From Mallotus nudiflorus (taxonomy: Eukaryota > Streptophyta > Magnoliopsida > Malpighiales > Euphorbiaceae): a stretch of 64,000 bases of DNA. A model generated the notes under the pieces. It worked only from the letters and a program-made list of their open reading frames with translations. It did not search any database and was not told where the DNA came from. The translations under genes were made by a program, and so were the position numbers. The stretch covers positions 186,001-250,000 of the forward strand of contig CANTUR010000619.1 in assembly GCA_947683625.1 (NCBI GenBank). Direction: 5' to 3'. Of this stretch, positions 24,886-37,866 are shown piece by piece; the first letter of the stretch is position 1, and the number at the start of each line of letters is the position of its first letter.

Positions 24886-25322
24886 AGTGTAGAATAGCAA
24901 CAGTAAACCATGACCAAAATGCAAAGATTCAGCGCTGATTATCTAATTTATTATATATGCACCATAGTCAAGCTTTCTTTATCTTTTTTGGTAGTTCAAA
25001 GCTGACACTATCCATCATTGTTGCTTCTTTGTTTATAAGTTGCTTTCTTTAGTCAAAATTTAAGGATTTCAGACAAACCAAAAGAGTGTCATTTTTCTAT
25101 GTATTTTTTATCCAAGGTCAGTTATATCATCTCAATTACTTTGTTGCTTCTTTAGTTATAAAACATGGGAAATGACACTTTCTTGTTTCTGCTTAGTATG
25201 ATTTTTAAAGAAATATGTGACATTAAGTACATTCAGTACTTGGTCTACTAAAATAGCGAATCCCATTCAAAATTGATACAAGCAATAGAAACACAGATTA
25301 ACTCCTAAAATAGATAAAACAA
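24886..25322. other. Spacer between kinase copies 1 and 2
   Basis: Continuation of the copy 1 upstream region after the Tat element, running to the 3' end of copy 2. It aligns with 28641-29055, the matching spacer between copies 2 and 3. No gene in it. Confidence 0.75.
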
Positions 25323-28300
25323 TTATCTAGCTCCCATTGCTGTAATTAATGCATTATTTGTGGAACAATCCTTTGAATTGTTCTTGGGTTGTTCTTCATG
25401 AAATCTCTCAACAAAATATATTGGTTGTTTTGGTGAAGGTAGGTTTGATGTTTCATTTGCTAGCATAGTTACAATATCTGACATGTTTGGTCTTTCTGTT
25501 GCCTGGTCTTGTACACAAAGAAGACCAATATGAATGCATTTAATTACTTCAGCTTGAGGGCATGCTTCTTCACCAAAAGTTGGATCCTTTAGCTCCAAGC
25601 CTTTGCCTTGACTCCATAGCTCCCATGCCTGAAACAAATCCAAAAGGCAAATTTTCTCATAAGAATGGAACATTTTGTGCACTTAATAGACAAATGTCAA
25701 ATTGGCAACCGGTAGAATTGCTCCCCTCAGCGAGCAGTTTGGGCATCGGATGAGCCCTTTAAAGATAATTTCAAAATGAATAATGAAAACTTACAAGTGC
25801 TATAAGGTTGAATGGAATATTAGAAGATTCAGAACCAAAGATGCTGTTATTCTTTTTGCTGCTCACAATCTCAAGTAGTAGGACTCCAAAGCTAAAGACA
25901 TCAATTTTAGTCGAAACGATGCCTTTCAAGTCAAGTTGATTGAACATATCTTAACATTTAAACATATAATCATATATCATGGATATGATTATGCACTGAC
26001 TGTGTTCCAACTACTCTTCTTGTTCTCGCTTCTGATTCGTCCCTCCCAAATATTCTAGCCAAGCCAAAATCTGATATTTTAGGATTCATTTCAGCATCAA
26101 GCAAGATGTTACTTGCTTTCAAGTCTCTGTGAATTATTCTCAATCTTGAACTATTTATGAAGGTATAGAAGTCCTTGAGCAATGCCTTCTATGGTGTGGA
26201 AGCGTTTTCGCCAGTCCAATGAGTTCTTCTTAGTAGAATCTGTACAGGGAAAAAAAATTAACAGCAGAATAGATGTCGAAGCAATCTAAGGTTACCAGAT
26301 AACATTATTCTAAAGTAGGAGGAAAACAGAAGGCATTAAGTTCACAAACCAAAGAGGAAAAAATCTAAGCTTTTGTGCAGCATGAATTCTTAGATTAGCA
26401 TCTTCTCTTCTCTCTGGATGCAGCATCCCACAAGCCTGACTAGATTAGTATGTTGCAGCTTTGCTATCAGTACAAGTTCATTCTTAAATTCTTTAAGTAC
26501 TCGCGCTGAATGTCTTGACAGTCTCTTTACTGCTACTTTCTGGCCATCTTGTAGTTCTCCCTGAACACATATGCAGTTAGTCTAATATAACAGTTGATAT
26601 TTGACTTATTCCTTTTGCTTACGTTTGTTTCTGTGTACCTTATAAACGGGTCCAAATCCACCTTCGCCGAGCTTATTAGCAATTGCAAAATTATCTGTTG
26701 CAGATACTATGCTTTCAAAGCTGACAAATTGCAGCTCATGACTCTTCCTCCTGTCTTTTTTGACCTGATTTAACCTTATACTTCTTGTTGGGTTAGCTTC
26801 TAACTCAGATAGTAATATCTCTTGCTCTGCTTCATTCTCTGCTGCAGGTTTTACAAGTTATAATCAATAAACAAAAATAATGATTACTAATCTTCTGATA
26901 TAAAAATAATTAATTATGGGAAATTACCGGCTATCTTTTTTCTTCTTGTTATGAAGTAGCACCCTGAACATGCAACGAGTACGGCTGCAATTCCTGCAAC
27001 TGCTACGACTGGCCATATCCACCTCTTTGCTGCATTAACAAACATGATTTCTTACTGAAAACCGTAGACACTCCTGATTTCATTCAATGAAAACAAGAAA
27101 ACATTTATTGGATTTCTACCTTTCTTCTGACTGAGGACATAAATGACTCTTCTTTCATCCTTTTTCTCCTTGAATACCATCCCTTGGCTCCATATCTCGC
27201 AGACAGTTTCGTTGGCAATAGTATAAGCATATGCAGAACAAGAACAATTGCTGGGGCACTTTTCCTGACAATCAAAATGACTCATGTTGTAACTCTGATC
27301 GAACTTTAGTCTTTCACCAGAAATGACTCCTTTCCTTTCTTCAAACTGTTCATTTTGTCTCCTACACTCAGGCATGTTTATCACTACACAGCCGCGGTCA
27401 GATTTATAGGAGCAAGAACCAAATGGTGCAGCCCCCGAAATTTCTAGTAGTGAACCACTTGAATCCAACTTATGCCTTGATAAACTATGACTTCTACTTT
27501 TGCTACTCAAAGAATATGTGAAGTAATATGCATCATCATGGGAGAAGAAGCTAAAATTGCGATAACCTTCATTGGATAATTGAGGCACAAACTCAAAATG
27601 CTCGTTTTGCCATGTTCCACTTGTCCAGTAAATGCTTCCTTTCCACCAGGTGACAAGCTGGATATCGCTATTAACACCCAATCCAAGGGTAAGGGTGAAA
27701 GATCCCTTGGCTGGGACATTGTCATTTATCCATGAAGTAAGTGACCATATACTTGCATTTTTAGTGGCAATTCCAAGTTTCATCCCGGGCAGGCGGGTGT
27801 CTGTTGGGTAGTCAAAGCTTTGCCATAGAATCTGCTTTATAGAGCCATCCGAAGTCATCTCTTTTAGCACAAAATTCCCTGAATCTAATAGTGTTGCACT
27901 CACATTACTTGCTGCTTCAACAGAACTTAATGCAATTGAGCCACCTCCATGTGAGATTCTTAACTTGCCAAACTTATCTATAGCCAGAATTCCTGATGCA
28001 TCAGGAATTGGATTATCTCGGTTGGCCACCCAGACCACCTTCTTCTTGGCAATAAAAACGGGATTATCATCCTATATGTTGTACAATATTCCCAGATATC
28101 GGCTTCTTGAACTGCCAGGACTAAAGAATCCTAACTTGAAGGTCCCATCAGCTGAAACTAAGTGATCATAGTCCCAGAGCTGTTGGCCTTGCTCTAACGT
28201 GTCCGGTAATGGATAAGACAGAGAAATGAACATGAAACAGCAGGAAAAGCTAAGAAAAAGCCTTGTTAAGAATAGTAGGAAACAGGAGAAACTGACAACG

Positions 28301-28326
28301 AAAAGGTTCTTCTCTATGTTGGCCAT
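25323..28326 (-). pseudogene. G-type lectin S-receptor-like Ser/Thr kinase, copy 2, broken
   Basis: Seven exons as in copy 1: 27120-28326, 26928-27029 (transmembrane, VVAVAGIAAVLVA), 26639-26841, 26350-26560, about 26003-26245, about 25795-25945 and 25323-25628. The start MANIEKNLFVVSFSCF gives a signal peptide. The lectin motif VVWVANRDNPIPDASG, an EGF/PAN-type cysteine region and an intact ATP loop GEGGFGPVYK are present. Breaks: TAG at 28072-28074 in the same lectin frame; TAA at 26390-26392, where a tyrosine codon is expected after EEKMLI; a 1-base insertion near 26150 before RIIHRDLKASN; and a degraded start of exon 6, where the GY-SPEYA segment is missing. It is more decayed in the kinase than copy 1, and no full-length receptor can be made. 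Confidence 0.87.
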
Positions 28327-28645
28327 TACTGGATAATGACTAGCTGAAATCGTATGAAATTTACTAGAAACTGAAACTGAAGGAAAGATGGGGAGAGCTC
28401 AAATGCATTCTTTCATCTATTGCGTGTTCGTTCTTAACTTGTCTAGCTTTTGTGCAAAAATATAGTCCACACAACGGAACCCACGACACTTGCAGCAAGC
28501 TGACTGGTCAAGGGCAGCCTCTTTTTCATTGAATATTCAACTGTGAAAACAAGAACATAAACTCTTGAAAATGTCCAACTAGGATTCGAACAGTGACCAA
28601 AATAAAATGTCATGATTAGCAAAATCACAGTAGGGAATTGAGTGT
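28327..28645 (-). promoter_or_regulatory. Upstream region of kinase copy 2 with the empty Tat site
   Basis: Aligns with 12026-12345. At 28641-28645 it reads AGTGT once, followed by AGAGTAGCAACAGTA. This corresponds to the pre-insertion state of the Tat target (12341 and 24886). Confidence 0.85.
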
Positions 28646-29055
28646 AGAGTAGCAACAGTAGGGTTCAGCTCATCAGAGTCAAGCTCTGATTATCTAATTT
28701 ATTATATATGCACCATAGGCAAGCTTTCTTTATCTTTTTTAGTAGTTCAAAGCTGACAAAATCCATCGTTGTTGCTTTCTTTAGTCAAAATTTAAGGATT
28801 CAAGACAAACCAAAAGAGTGTCATTTTTCTTTTTATTTTTTATCCAAAGGTCAGTTATATCATCTCAATTACTTTTGTTGCTTCTTTAGTTATGAAACAT
28901 GGAAAATGATACGTTCTTGTTTCTGCTTATCTTATTTTTAAAGAAATCTGTGACATTAAGTATATTCAGTACTTGGTCAATTAAAATAGAGAATCCCATT
29001 CAAAATTCATACAAGCAATATATACACAGATTAATTCCTGAAATAGATAAATCAA
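28646..29055. other. Spacer between kinase copies 2 and 3
   Basis: Aligns with 24891-25322. No gene; the short ORF at 28708-28941 is an artefact of a T-rich stretch. Confidence 0.7.
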
Positions 29056-29081
29056 TTATCTAGCTTCCATTGCTGAAATGG
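29056..29081 (-). pseudogene. Last codons of a third kinase copy
   Basis: The minus strand reads ISAMEAR and a stop. This matches the C-terminus of copy 1 (ISVMEAR) and the position of copy 2's end (TAMGAR). The 3' flank aligns with that of copy 2. Homology stops after about 26 coding bases where transposon-like sequence begins, so the array once had at least three members. Confidence 0.75.
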
Positions 29082-29104
29082 TTGCTAAAATGGTTGTAGT
29101 AGAT

Positions 29105-30643
29105 AGTGTCTTAGTCCTTGAACCTATGGCTACCATTTTTTGACCTTTTAATCTGTCTCCTTTGAAGTTTTTGAGTATCTACTTGCAGTTGTCTGGTTGT
29201 AATTGCAGGTACTCCTTGCCATTTCAGACTAGGGGCTTGGTAAAGTAGATTTCTTGGTTGTAAAACACTTGTGCATGCATGTGTGAACTTGATCTTCCTA
29301 ACTGCAATGACTTCAGTTGCGCCCTTTTTCTTCCTTAATTCCCTCTCTTTTGGGTTTGGAAACTTTATTTGTGCATCAGCTGATACGGTAGACTCACTGA
29401 TGCTAGCACCTGTAGAAATAACCCTTTATGACTCTTGTCTAGGCTAAACTAAAAAACAACCAGATTACAATTGATGCCAATAAAGCCAACATAATAAAGC
29501 CAACACCCCAACTACTTTGCTAACCATGACAGCCAACACAACAAATACTTTGCTAACACCATAACTGCCACCACATTAACAAGAATAATTACACATTATT
29601 ATGACAGCCACCAAATAATGAAAAAAAATTGGAACTCATATTGTATGTTGAAGACTTTGTCCTCTCATTAATATATAGTCCATAGCCACATGGACCACCT
29701 CTCCCAAGTCTGGTAGATGAGCCACCACCCTGTCCAGCTACTGGATGCTTCCCCTTGTCACCTACTTGATGTGAAACACATCTTTGAATTCTGCTGATAG
29801 CCTTAGTGCCTGGAACTTGCTAACTTCCAATGATAGCATAATTAATAGGCTCAGTTGACTACAGTATATAAGAGAAAATGAATTCAATATAGTCATCAGC
29901 AATTAGTATGTGGAAGTGAAAAAATTCACACATTTACATGAAATAAAATGTACCCGATTCCCTTTATTCTTATAGGTCTTTTTATTATGCGCTTCCTTTT
30001 GGCATAACCCACATAATTGTGTAGTCCCTTTCTTTGAAATCTTTCCAAGATCTCTTTGACCAATATTTGATGGTTCATTGGGAGTTCAAACCCTTTGTTT
30101 TCTTGGTCTGCCAACTAACTTGGGCAAAGGTAGAGGTTCAATGGGTTGAAATTTGTCCATTTTATAAATTTTAGGGCCTAGAACTAATTGTGTGGGACAC
30201 TAATAATTTGCCAAATATTTGGACTTATGGTACCACTTGGATATCACAGTCATAGGAGCATAGGATTCTTATGAGTTCCCATGACCTACAAGTGCACAAA
30301 TCCCTATCCAAAAGCACTGTGTGTTTATCTTAGCCTTCCCCTATTTCATACCCATTTATATTATAGAACACTACTTTGTAGCCATAACAATTTTCCTTCT
30401 AATCTTGAAACAATCTCATACAATATGGGCTCCAATCATTGATCTATCTATTAGCTTGCTTTCTATTATCTTTAATTCTGTTAATAGATTGCAATCTATT
30501 GTCCTCCAACATACTAATGATTGGCTTTTGTTGAGCAGCTAGAATCCATGAGTTGAAAGACTCTACGAAGTTGTTTTCTACTACCATTGTTTTCCTTCTT
30601 GAGTATAAGTATGGTTTACACTAAGTATGTGGTGGATACCAGA
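29105..30643 (-). pseudogene. Mutator-like (MULE) transposase C-terminal remnant
   Basis: Read on the minus strand from 30643: ESFNSWILAAQQKPI; then a SWIM-like zinc-finger remnant CTCRSWELIRILC, with the expected C-x-H pair degraded; then WYHKSKYLANY; PKLVGRPRKQR near 30105; and a zinc knuckle CGLCQKEAHNKKTY near 30005, with its last cysteine now tyrosine. Then comes a basic/glycine-rich tail (GRGGPCGYGLYINERT) near 29690. This order matches the C-terminal half of plant MULE transposases. A further stop-free stretch 29111-29410 follows an acceptor-like TTTCTACAG and may be a terminal exon. Stops and frame changes are present. The N-terminal half and catalytic domain are absent because the LTR at 30644 abuts it. 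Confidence 0.6.
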
Positions 30644-33358
30644 TGTCATGACCCAAACTGGGAGTCATAACCGACGTTAGGGAATGAGAATTCTTTTAAA
30701 TCCGAAACTCATAGTAAGCCTTAAAAATAAAAACACATGCAATAATAATATAAAAATATGCCAGAATTAAAACTTTATTTAATATAAAAGCAAATCTTAT
30801 TTTATAACATAATAAAAATATCTCATATAATATTCAGATACAAAAATCTAAAACTAATACAACACACTTCTATCACAATAACACTACTATTGTAGTTTCT
30901 AGAATACTACAAGAGTTCAGATGTAAAATTTACATAATTTAGTTGGGGTTGAAGAAGACCGACATAAAGTACTACTAGGGAGGTCTGAAGAAAAAGAAGA
31001 TCTTGTAAAAAAAATATTAAGGGGAGTCAGACTTCACTGAGTGAATTATTATAATATATATACATGCAACCTAAATTCATATACAGTCAAGTATCAGTAT
31101 AAATATAAATATATATAGACATTTTACACAGATGCTAAAATCCACTTATATATATATATTAAATGCAGAAAAATTTTATTTAAGTGAAGGATCAAATAGA
31201 ACCCTAAAATATCTGCAACCTCAATCATAAAACTCACTAGCCATATAGGCTTACTTAATTCCAAAAATAATTCTCTTTTCCATTTTTGGACAGTAGACTG
31301 GCCTCGAGATGCTAAGTCAACCGAGCTTCTGCTGTCTCACTGTCAGTGTGATTGGCTTTGAGACATTAGGTCAATTGAGCTCCCGCAATCACATTACTCT
31401 CTCATAATTCTTATAATCGAATAATCAAATTTCACATCAAATAATTTCACAAATCTCAACCCTAAAATCTAACGCACTAGTACGTATAGAGTCCTAGTGC
31501 AGCCCACTAGGTAGCACATTCTATTGATATCCTTTAATAAGTCGCATATATGTTGGAAATAATAAAATGCACAATTAAAAACATAATAGCATCCATTTTA
31601 TAAAGAAGTATACCAATTATATACCAAGCATATACTAAAAATATTCCAAATATATATGCCACATATATATCAAAATATACCATAAGTATACTATAAATAT
31701 ACCAAATATATATTAAGAATATACCAAATATAAGTGTCACATATATATCAAAATATACAAAAAAATATACTAAAAGTATACCAAAAATATACTAAATCAT
31801 TTAATAAGATAATTCATGTTTAAACACATTATGAAAACATAGATTCTCATTATCATGTATCCTATGTGCAATGCATATATAAAATAATAACTCACAAGTT
31901 TGCGCTCCTCTAGACAGACTTGACGGGCCTGATCCGATAGACCTTGGTCTTGGCACAACTATAGAAAAATAAATAATAATAATAAGATCATAATACATCC
32001 CTAACTTACACTTCTAGGAATTCTAAATAAAGACTAAAAATTCAAAAACTCAAGATCAACCCGATGTCATGTTTTATGAGAATTTTGCCAAAAATAGAGT
32101 CTCCTCTGTAAAACAGACATCTCTCTACTGAAAGTAGAGTCGATCCTGCAAGTAAACACACTTCTAAAATCACAAATACTCAACACCTCGGGTTAGGATC
32201 CCGAACTACATAATTTTTCAACCGAGGATCACAATTCATAATAATCAATATTTAATAATAATATAATAAAAATCATTAAAAATCCATAAACATCAATAAT
32301 AAACCACAATATAATATATTTAAATAACAAAAACATTAAAGCTAATTATTTTCAAATTAGTTAATAATTCTCAAATAATTTATATAATATTAATAAAAAT
32401 CCAAAATTTCAATTATTTGAAATAAAATAGTAAAATTCAAAAATAATTATTTAAATAGTTCAAATATATAATAAAAATAGTTAAAAATTCATTTAATAGC
32501 AAAAATATATAATAAATTTATTATTTGAATATATTTTTGAAAATTACTATTAATTAGTTAAAAATAGTAAATAATTTGTAAAAATTATTTTAGTACTATT
32601 TATTATTCCAAAATTATTTAAAACATACTAATTAAGCACAATTTCAATTAAAACATCAATTTTACTATTTTATATTAATTTTTTCAAAAATTAATTTTTC
32701 AGATAAACTTCGAAAATTTGCAATAAATAATGGGGACAAAATTTCAATATAATTCCTTCACAAACTATATTCCAAATATCATAAATGATTTATTAAAAAT
32801 ACAAAGGTTTTCCAGCGAGGGTCATTAGAATAGTGACTCACCGAAATCCTCAAAACCCATAAATCCAAATAATTCAAAAAAAATAAACAAAAATATATTT
32901 GCATAGATTAAACTACACACAACAACATTTCTAAAGACACTTAGCCTAAATCATAAGAAATCAAGCTTAAAAAAATTAAAAACACAAAGTTGACCTAAAC
33001 AAAATTTGAAGAGAACTTACAATCTACTCGTTCTAAGCTTAAACCAAGCGTAGAATTGGCTTGCCTAAGCATGAGGATCCAAACAAACCCAGGAACATAA
33101 GCTTTGGCCGCTGGAATCACCACCGGTGATGAGTTGATCTCCGCTGCTGCTGCTTCTATTTCTGTTGGTTTTTGGCAAGGGACAGGCATGTTGGAGGTGG
33201 TGGGAAGGTGAAGGGAAGGAGGGGAGGTGTTGGTGGTAGGTGGTGGCACATGGCGGGTTGGCAGTGACGGGAAGCAGGGGAGAAAAAGAAGAAGAGAAAA
33301 AGAAAAAGAAAGAAAAAAAGAAAATGGAAGAAGGAAATGTCCTGAAAATTTTGTCCTG

Positions 33359-33397
<39 letters not shown>

Positions 33398-33703
33398 CAA
33401 CACTAACACGCATGCATAATATAATAATAATACTAATAATAATAACAATAATAATAGTAATGTTAATAATAATAATGATAATAATAATATCAATAATAAT
33501 AATAATATTAATAATACTAACATTAATATTTTTTAAATAATAATGACTTTCAAATAACTTCATTTATGTAAATAAAATACTTAAAATAAAATAAATAAAT
33601 ACTATTCACTAATAATGAGAATATATATATAAAAATTTAAAATATTATTAATACTGCATATCTCAAAATAATTTTTAATAATTTAAAATATTTGGTTATT
33701 ACA
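30644..33703 (-). repeat. LTR of the truncated chromovirus
   Basis: Plus strand begins TGTCATGACCC and ends GGTTATTACA. Shares with sister LTRs the CTCTACT hairpin (32123-32139) and the GTGCAGCCCACTAGGTAGCAC block near 31493. Diverged from the other copies, so probably an older insertion. Confidence 0.88.
33363..33545. repeat. (TA)n and (AAT)n-like microsatellites in the LTR
   Basis: A TA run at 33363-33396 and an imperfect run of AAT/ATA triplets at 33419-33545. Poly-isoleucine ORFs across this are artefacts. A GA-rich run of AGAAAAAG type lies at 33280-33330. Confidence 0.9.
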
Positions 33704-33718
33704 ATCTTCTCCCCTTAT
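33704..33718 (-). other. Polypurine tract of the truncated chromovirus
   Basis: On the minus strand a purine run AAGGGGAGAAGAT directly precedes the LTR start, as in the complete element at 59349-59361. Confidence 0.7.
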
Positions 33719-33779
33719 AAAAATTTGTCCTCGAATTTCAAATAAAAGAACAGATAACAAGAATTCATTGAAGAAAGAG

Positions 33780-36700
33780 GTAAGGGTAGGCCACCCACAT
33801 CTTGGCTTCAATCCCCGAAGTGTGCTCCTCCACGTTATTGCTCCACCACAACACCTTGACCATTGAAATCTGCTTTGAATGCAACTAACGAACTTGATAG
33901 TCCACTATCGCGACTGGCTCCTCCTCGTACGTCAGGTCTTCATTCACTTCCACACTCTCAGGCTGTAACATGTGCGAAGGGTCTGAAATATATTTCCTCC
34001 AAATTTAGATATAGAACACTGGATGCACTTGAGACAGATTCGAAGGAAAAGCCAATCGATATGCAACCATGCCCACTCTCTCCAAAATCTCAAACGCTCC
34101 AATATATCTCAGTGCTAATTTCCCTTTCTAGCCAAACCTCATCACACCCTTCATTGGAGACACCTTCAGAAACATATAGTCTTTAACATGAAACTTCATA
34201 TCTCCATGCCTCGGATCTGTATAGCTCTTATGTCTACTAGCTACGGTCTTTAATCTCCTTGTGATCACAATAACCTTCTTTGTTGCATCCTGAACTATCT
34301 TAGGTCCAATCAATACTCTCTCTCTAATCTCGTCCCAACACAAAGGGGATATACATTTCCTTCCATATAAAGCCTCATACGGTGCCATCTTAATACTACT
34401 ATGGTAGCTGTCATTATATGCAAACTCTAAAAGTGGCAAATGATCATCCTAGCTACCTCCAAGATCTAATACACACATCCTCAACATATCCTTAAGTGCT
34501 TGGATCATCCTCTCAGATTGACCATCTATCTGAGGGTGAAAAGCAGTACTGAAATCAAATCTAGTGCCCATTGCTTCCTACAACTTCTACTAAAATTGAG
34601 AGTTAAACATTGAACCTCTATTAGATACAATGGACACAAGTACTTCGTGAAGGTACACAATATGCTTAACATACAGCTTAGCCAACTTAGCTACAGAATA
34701 AGTGGCTTTAATTGGCAAGAAGTGAGCTGATTTGGTTAACCTATCCACAATCACCCAAATGGAATCATATCCATCCTTAGAAAGAGGTAACCTAACCATA
34801 AAATCCATAACAACTCTCTTCCATTTCTACTCAGGAATAGGAAGAGGTTGAAGCTTCCCAAAAGGCTTATGATGCTTAGTTTTCACTTACTAACATGTCA
34901 AGCACTTAGAAATATAATCAGTTACATCATTTTTCAATCCATCCCACCAATAAAAATCTCGGATGTTGTGGTACATCTTAGTGACACCTAGATGTACATT
35001 ATAAACTGTAGAATGCGCTTTTTCAAGGATCTTTTTTCTCAAATTGTCCACATCAGGAACACATAATCTACCACTGATCCATAAAATACCTTTATCATCA
35101 AGTGTAAAATTAGTGAACTTCCCTGCACGAACTTTCTCCTCAAGTTTACTAGAATAGGATCTCGGCCTTGAGTTGCCTTAATCGTATCTCTTAACACTGA
35201 TCTGACTCTGAACTGAGCTAGCAATCCACCTGATCTACTAATCTTCATTATTAGACCTTGATCCACTAACTCATGTAATTCTTGGATTAAAGGTTTCCTC
35301 TCCACACTAATGTGATTAAGACTACTTGAGGACTTCCTACTCAAGGCATCTGCTACCATATTAGCCTTGCCTAGATGATAAAAAATATCACAGTCATAAT
35401 CCTTCAGGAGTTTTAACCATCTCTTCTACCTTAAGTTTAGATCTCTCTGTTGAAAAATGTACTTCAGGCTCTTGTGATATGTGAAAATCTCACAAGTCAC
35501 CCCATATAAATAATGTCTCAAAATCTTGAGAGCAAAGATCACTATAGCCATCTCTAAGTCGTGAGTAGTATAATTTTATTTATGCTTCTTTAACTGCCTC
35601 AAAGCATAATCTATCACCCTACCATTCTGCATCAACACATAACCTAGGTTGACTCTGGAGGCATCACAATATGCAATGAACTTATCTTCTCCATTAGGCA
35701 AAGCTAGAATTGGAGTTGTGGTTAACTTTCCTTTAGGAATTGAAAACTATTCTCATAAACATCTGACCACATAAGCTTCACATTCTTTTAAGTTAGGTGT
35801 GTCATAGAAGCTGAAATTCTTGAGAAATTTTGCACAAACCTCTTATAGTACCCAGTTAAACCTAGAAAACTCTAAAAGTCTGTGACTATCGTCGGCCTGG
35901 GCTACTCAAACACTACCTCAATCTTCTATGGATAAACCTGAATACCATCTTTAGACACTATGTGTCTAAGGAATGCAATACTGTTTAACTAGAAATCACA
36001 TTTTGAGAATTTAGCATAAAGCTAATGTTCTCTCAGTGTCTGCAGTACTGTCCTTAAATAATATACATGCTCTTCTATACTATTCGAATACACTAGTATA
36101 TCATCAATGAAGGCTACCACAAACTGATCCATAAATGGTCTAAATACCTTATTCATCAGGTCCATAAAAGTAGCTAGTGCATTAGTCAACCCAAATGACA
36201 TCACCAGAAACTCATGATAGCCATGTTATGTGTGAAATGCCATTTTGGGAACATCGAATTCATTGATCCATAACTGATGATAACTCGACCTCAAGTCAAT
36301 CTTGGAAAAGTACTGCATACCCTGAAGTTGATTAAACAGATCATCTATCCTCGGAAGAGGATACTTGTTCTTCACTATTACTTTATTTAGCTCTCTGTAA
36401 TCAATACACAGTCTTAGTGTACTGTTCTTTTTCTTCATAAACAGGACTGGAGCACCTTAAGGAGAAACACTAGGTCTAATGAAACCCTTGTCCAACAAGT
36501 ATTGTAACTGCTCTTTTAATTCCTTCAACTTTACAGGAGCCATTTTGTAGGGCAATATTGAAATAGGAGTTATGCTTGGGACCACATCTATATAGAATTC
36601 AATCTCTATATGAGATGGTAAATTTGGAAACTCCTCAGGAAAAACATCAAGAAACTCACAAGTAATTGGAACATTTGTGAGAGACAACTTCTCCATTGAA

Positions 36701-37251
36701 GTATCCCTGACTAATGCCAAGTATCCCTGATAGCCTTTCCTCAATATCTTTTTAGTCGTAATAGCGAAAATAAGATTCTGAGGTGCAGAACTCTTATCAC
36801 CAATAAACTTAAACTCTTATTCATCCAGAATTCTAAAAATCACCTATTTACTCTGATAATCCATAATGGTATAATGCTGAGATAACCAATCCATACCAAG
36901 GATCACATCCAATAACACCAATTCTACTGGCAATTCTCTGCCTCCCACTAACATTGGACACCCAAAAAGAAAAACATCGATCTTTAATAAATCACTTAAA
37001 GGAGTGGTGATAGATAAAGGAAAAATAATCCTTGAATTTTGCCAACACAACTTCGAATTAAAAACAAAGGACATGAAAGAATGTGTGGCACCGGGATTAA
37101 TCAAAACTCTAGCATCCAAGTAACAGAATGGAACTATACTTGCAACAATGACTTTGGATGCATGAGCATCTTGCTGGGTGAGGGTGAAAACTCTGGCTTG
37201 ACCTCGACCTCCCTGTTGGCTGGTAGAAGCCTGACCAAAACCCCTGACACT
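33780..37251 (-). pseudogene. pol and gag end of the truncated chromovirus, decayed
   Basis: From 37251 leftward: end of gag; protease with NPGATHSF and VILGMDWLSQHY (36880-37140); reverse transcriptase with LCIDYRELNKV, MSFGLTNA and an intact FIDD box (36022-36438); RNase H with ADALSRKSSSS near 35340; integrase core with DRLTKSAHFLPIKATYS (34590-34808) and C-terminal YGRKCISPL (34128-34439); chromodomain-like remnant near 33790-33900. Many in-frame stops. The catalytic box is intact, but the frame is not. Confidence 0.85.
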
Positions 37252-37866
37252 TGTTAGTATAACGTATGCCCTACTGGCATTCTTATAATTATTTAGACAT
37301 TGTATATAATCTCTGTGGCAATAAAATATTCTTTTAAATAAATATGTCATTTTTTAAAGTATTTTTCCTTTAGTATTATGTTGAATATATCAAAGAGTTG
37401 ATAATATGAGTTACAAATGTATTCAGTACATTTATTATAAATTGTTCGTAGTCGATTAATTAATATTTGGATAATAATAATTAGATTATCACCTTTGTCT
37501 ATTTTGCTTAATTAGTATGAGAAACTAATAGTGGGAGGTAGTGAATCTCATGCTACTTGATATGAGTGATCAGAATAGACATGTGGATACTCATTGGACG
37601 GGTTAATCGAATAGTGACATTAATATTGCGATTGCAAGGATATTCACATATAATCAACAATCACAATCTAAATTATAATGGTGCATATAGTCCTTAGACT
37701 TGAGGTGAGATAGTCATCCACATTTAGGTGGTTAGAGTTTGTTATCGCTTACATACTTGTGTTAATCATCACATGGGTACATTGCATGTGGTGGCTCTAA
37801 TTAGTTAAATGTAGAGATGAATGTTTAACCAAGATGAGATTCATTACTTGGTGTGAACCGGGATAG
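37252..37866. repeat. Unidentified LTR-like fragment between two chromovirus copies
   Basis: Starts TGTTAGTATAACG exactly where homology to the truncated chromovirus ends, and stops at the TG of the next LTR. No ORF. The start and AT-rich phrases resemble plant copia LTRs, but I cannot place it in a family. No duplication flanks it. Confidence 0.4.

Larger units (their letters stand above)
30644..37251 (-). mobile_element. Chromovirus-type gypsy element, 5'-truncated (LTR plus pol)
   Basis: Minus orientation. The 3' LTR is 30644-33703; the internal part 33704-37251 runs backwards through chromodomain, integrase, RNase H, reverse transcriptase, protease and the end of gag. The 5' LTR and most of gag are missing; homology to the complete element ends near 37251, where unrelated LTR-like sequence starts. 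The family is the same as 51183-62592. The closest known group is Del/Tekay, judged from the long LTR, tRNA-Met priming in sister copies, and a chromodomain-like end. Confidence 0.87.

Noticed and set aside
33863..34186. 107-codon plus-strand ORF
   Set aside because: It is antisense to the integrase end of the truncated chromovirus and a shadow of coding sequence; a matching shadow exists at 58969-59232.
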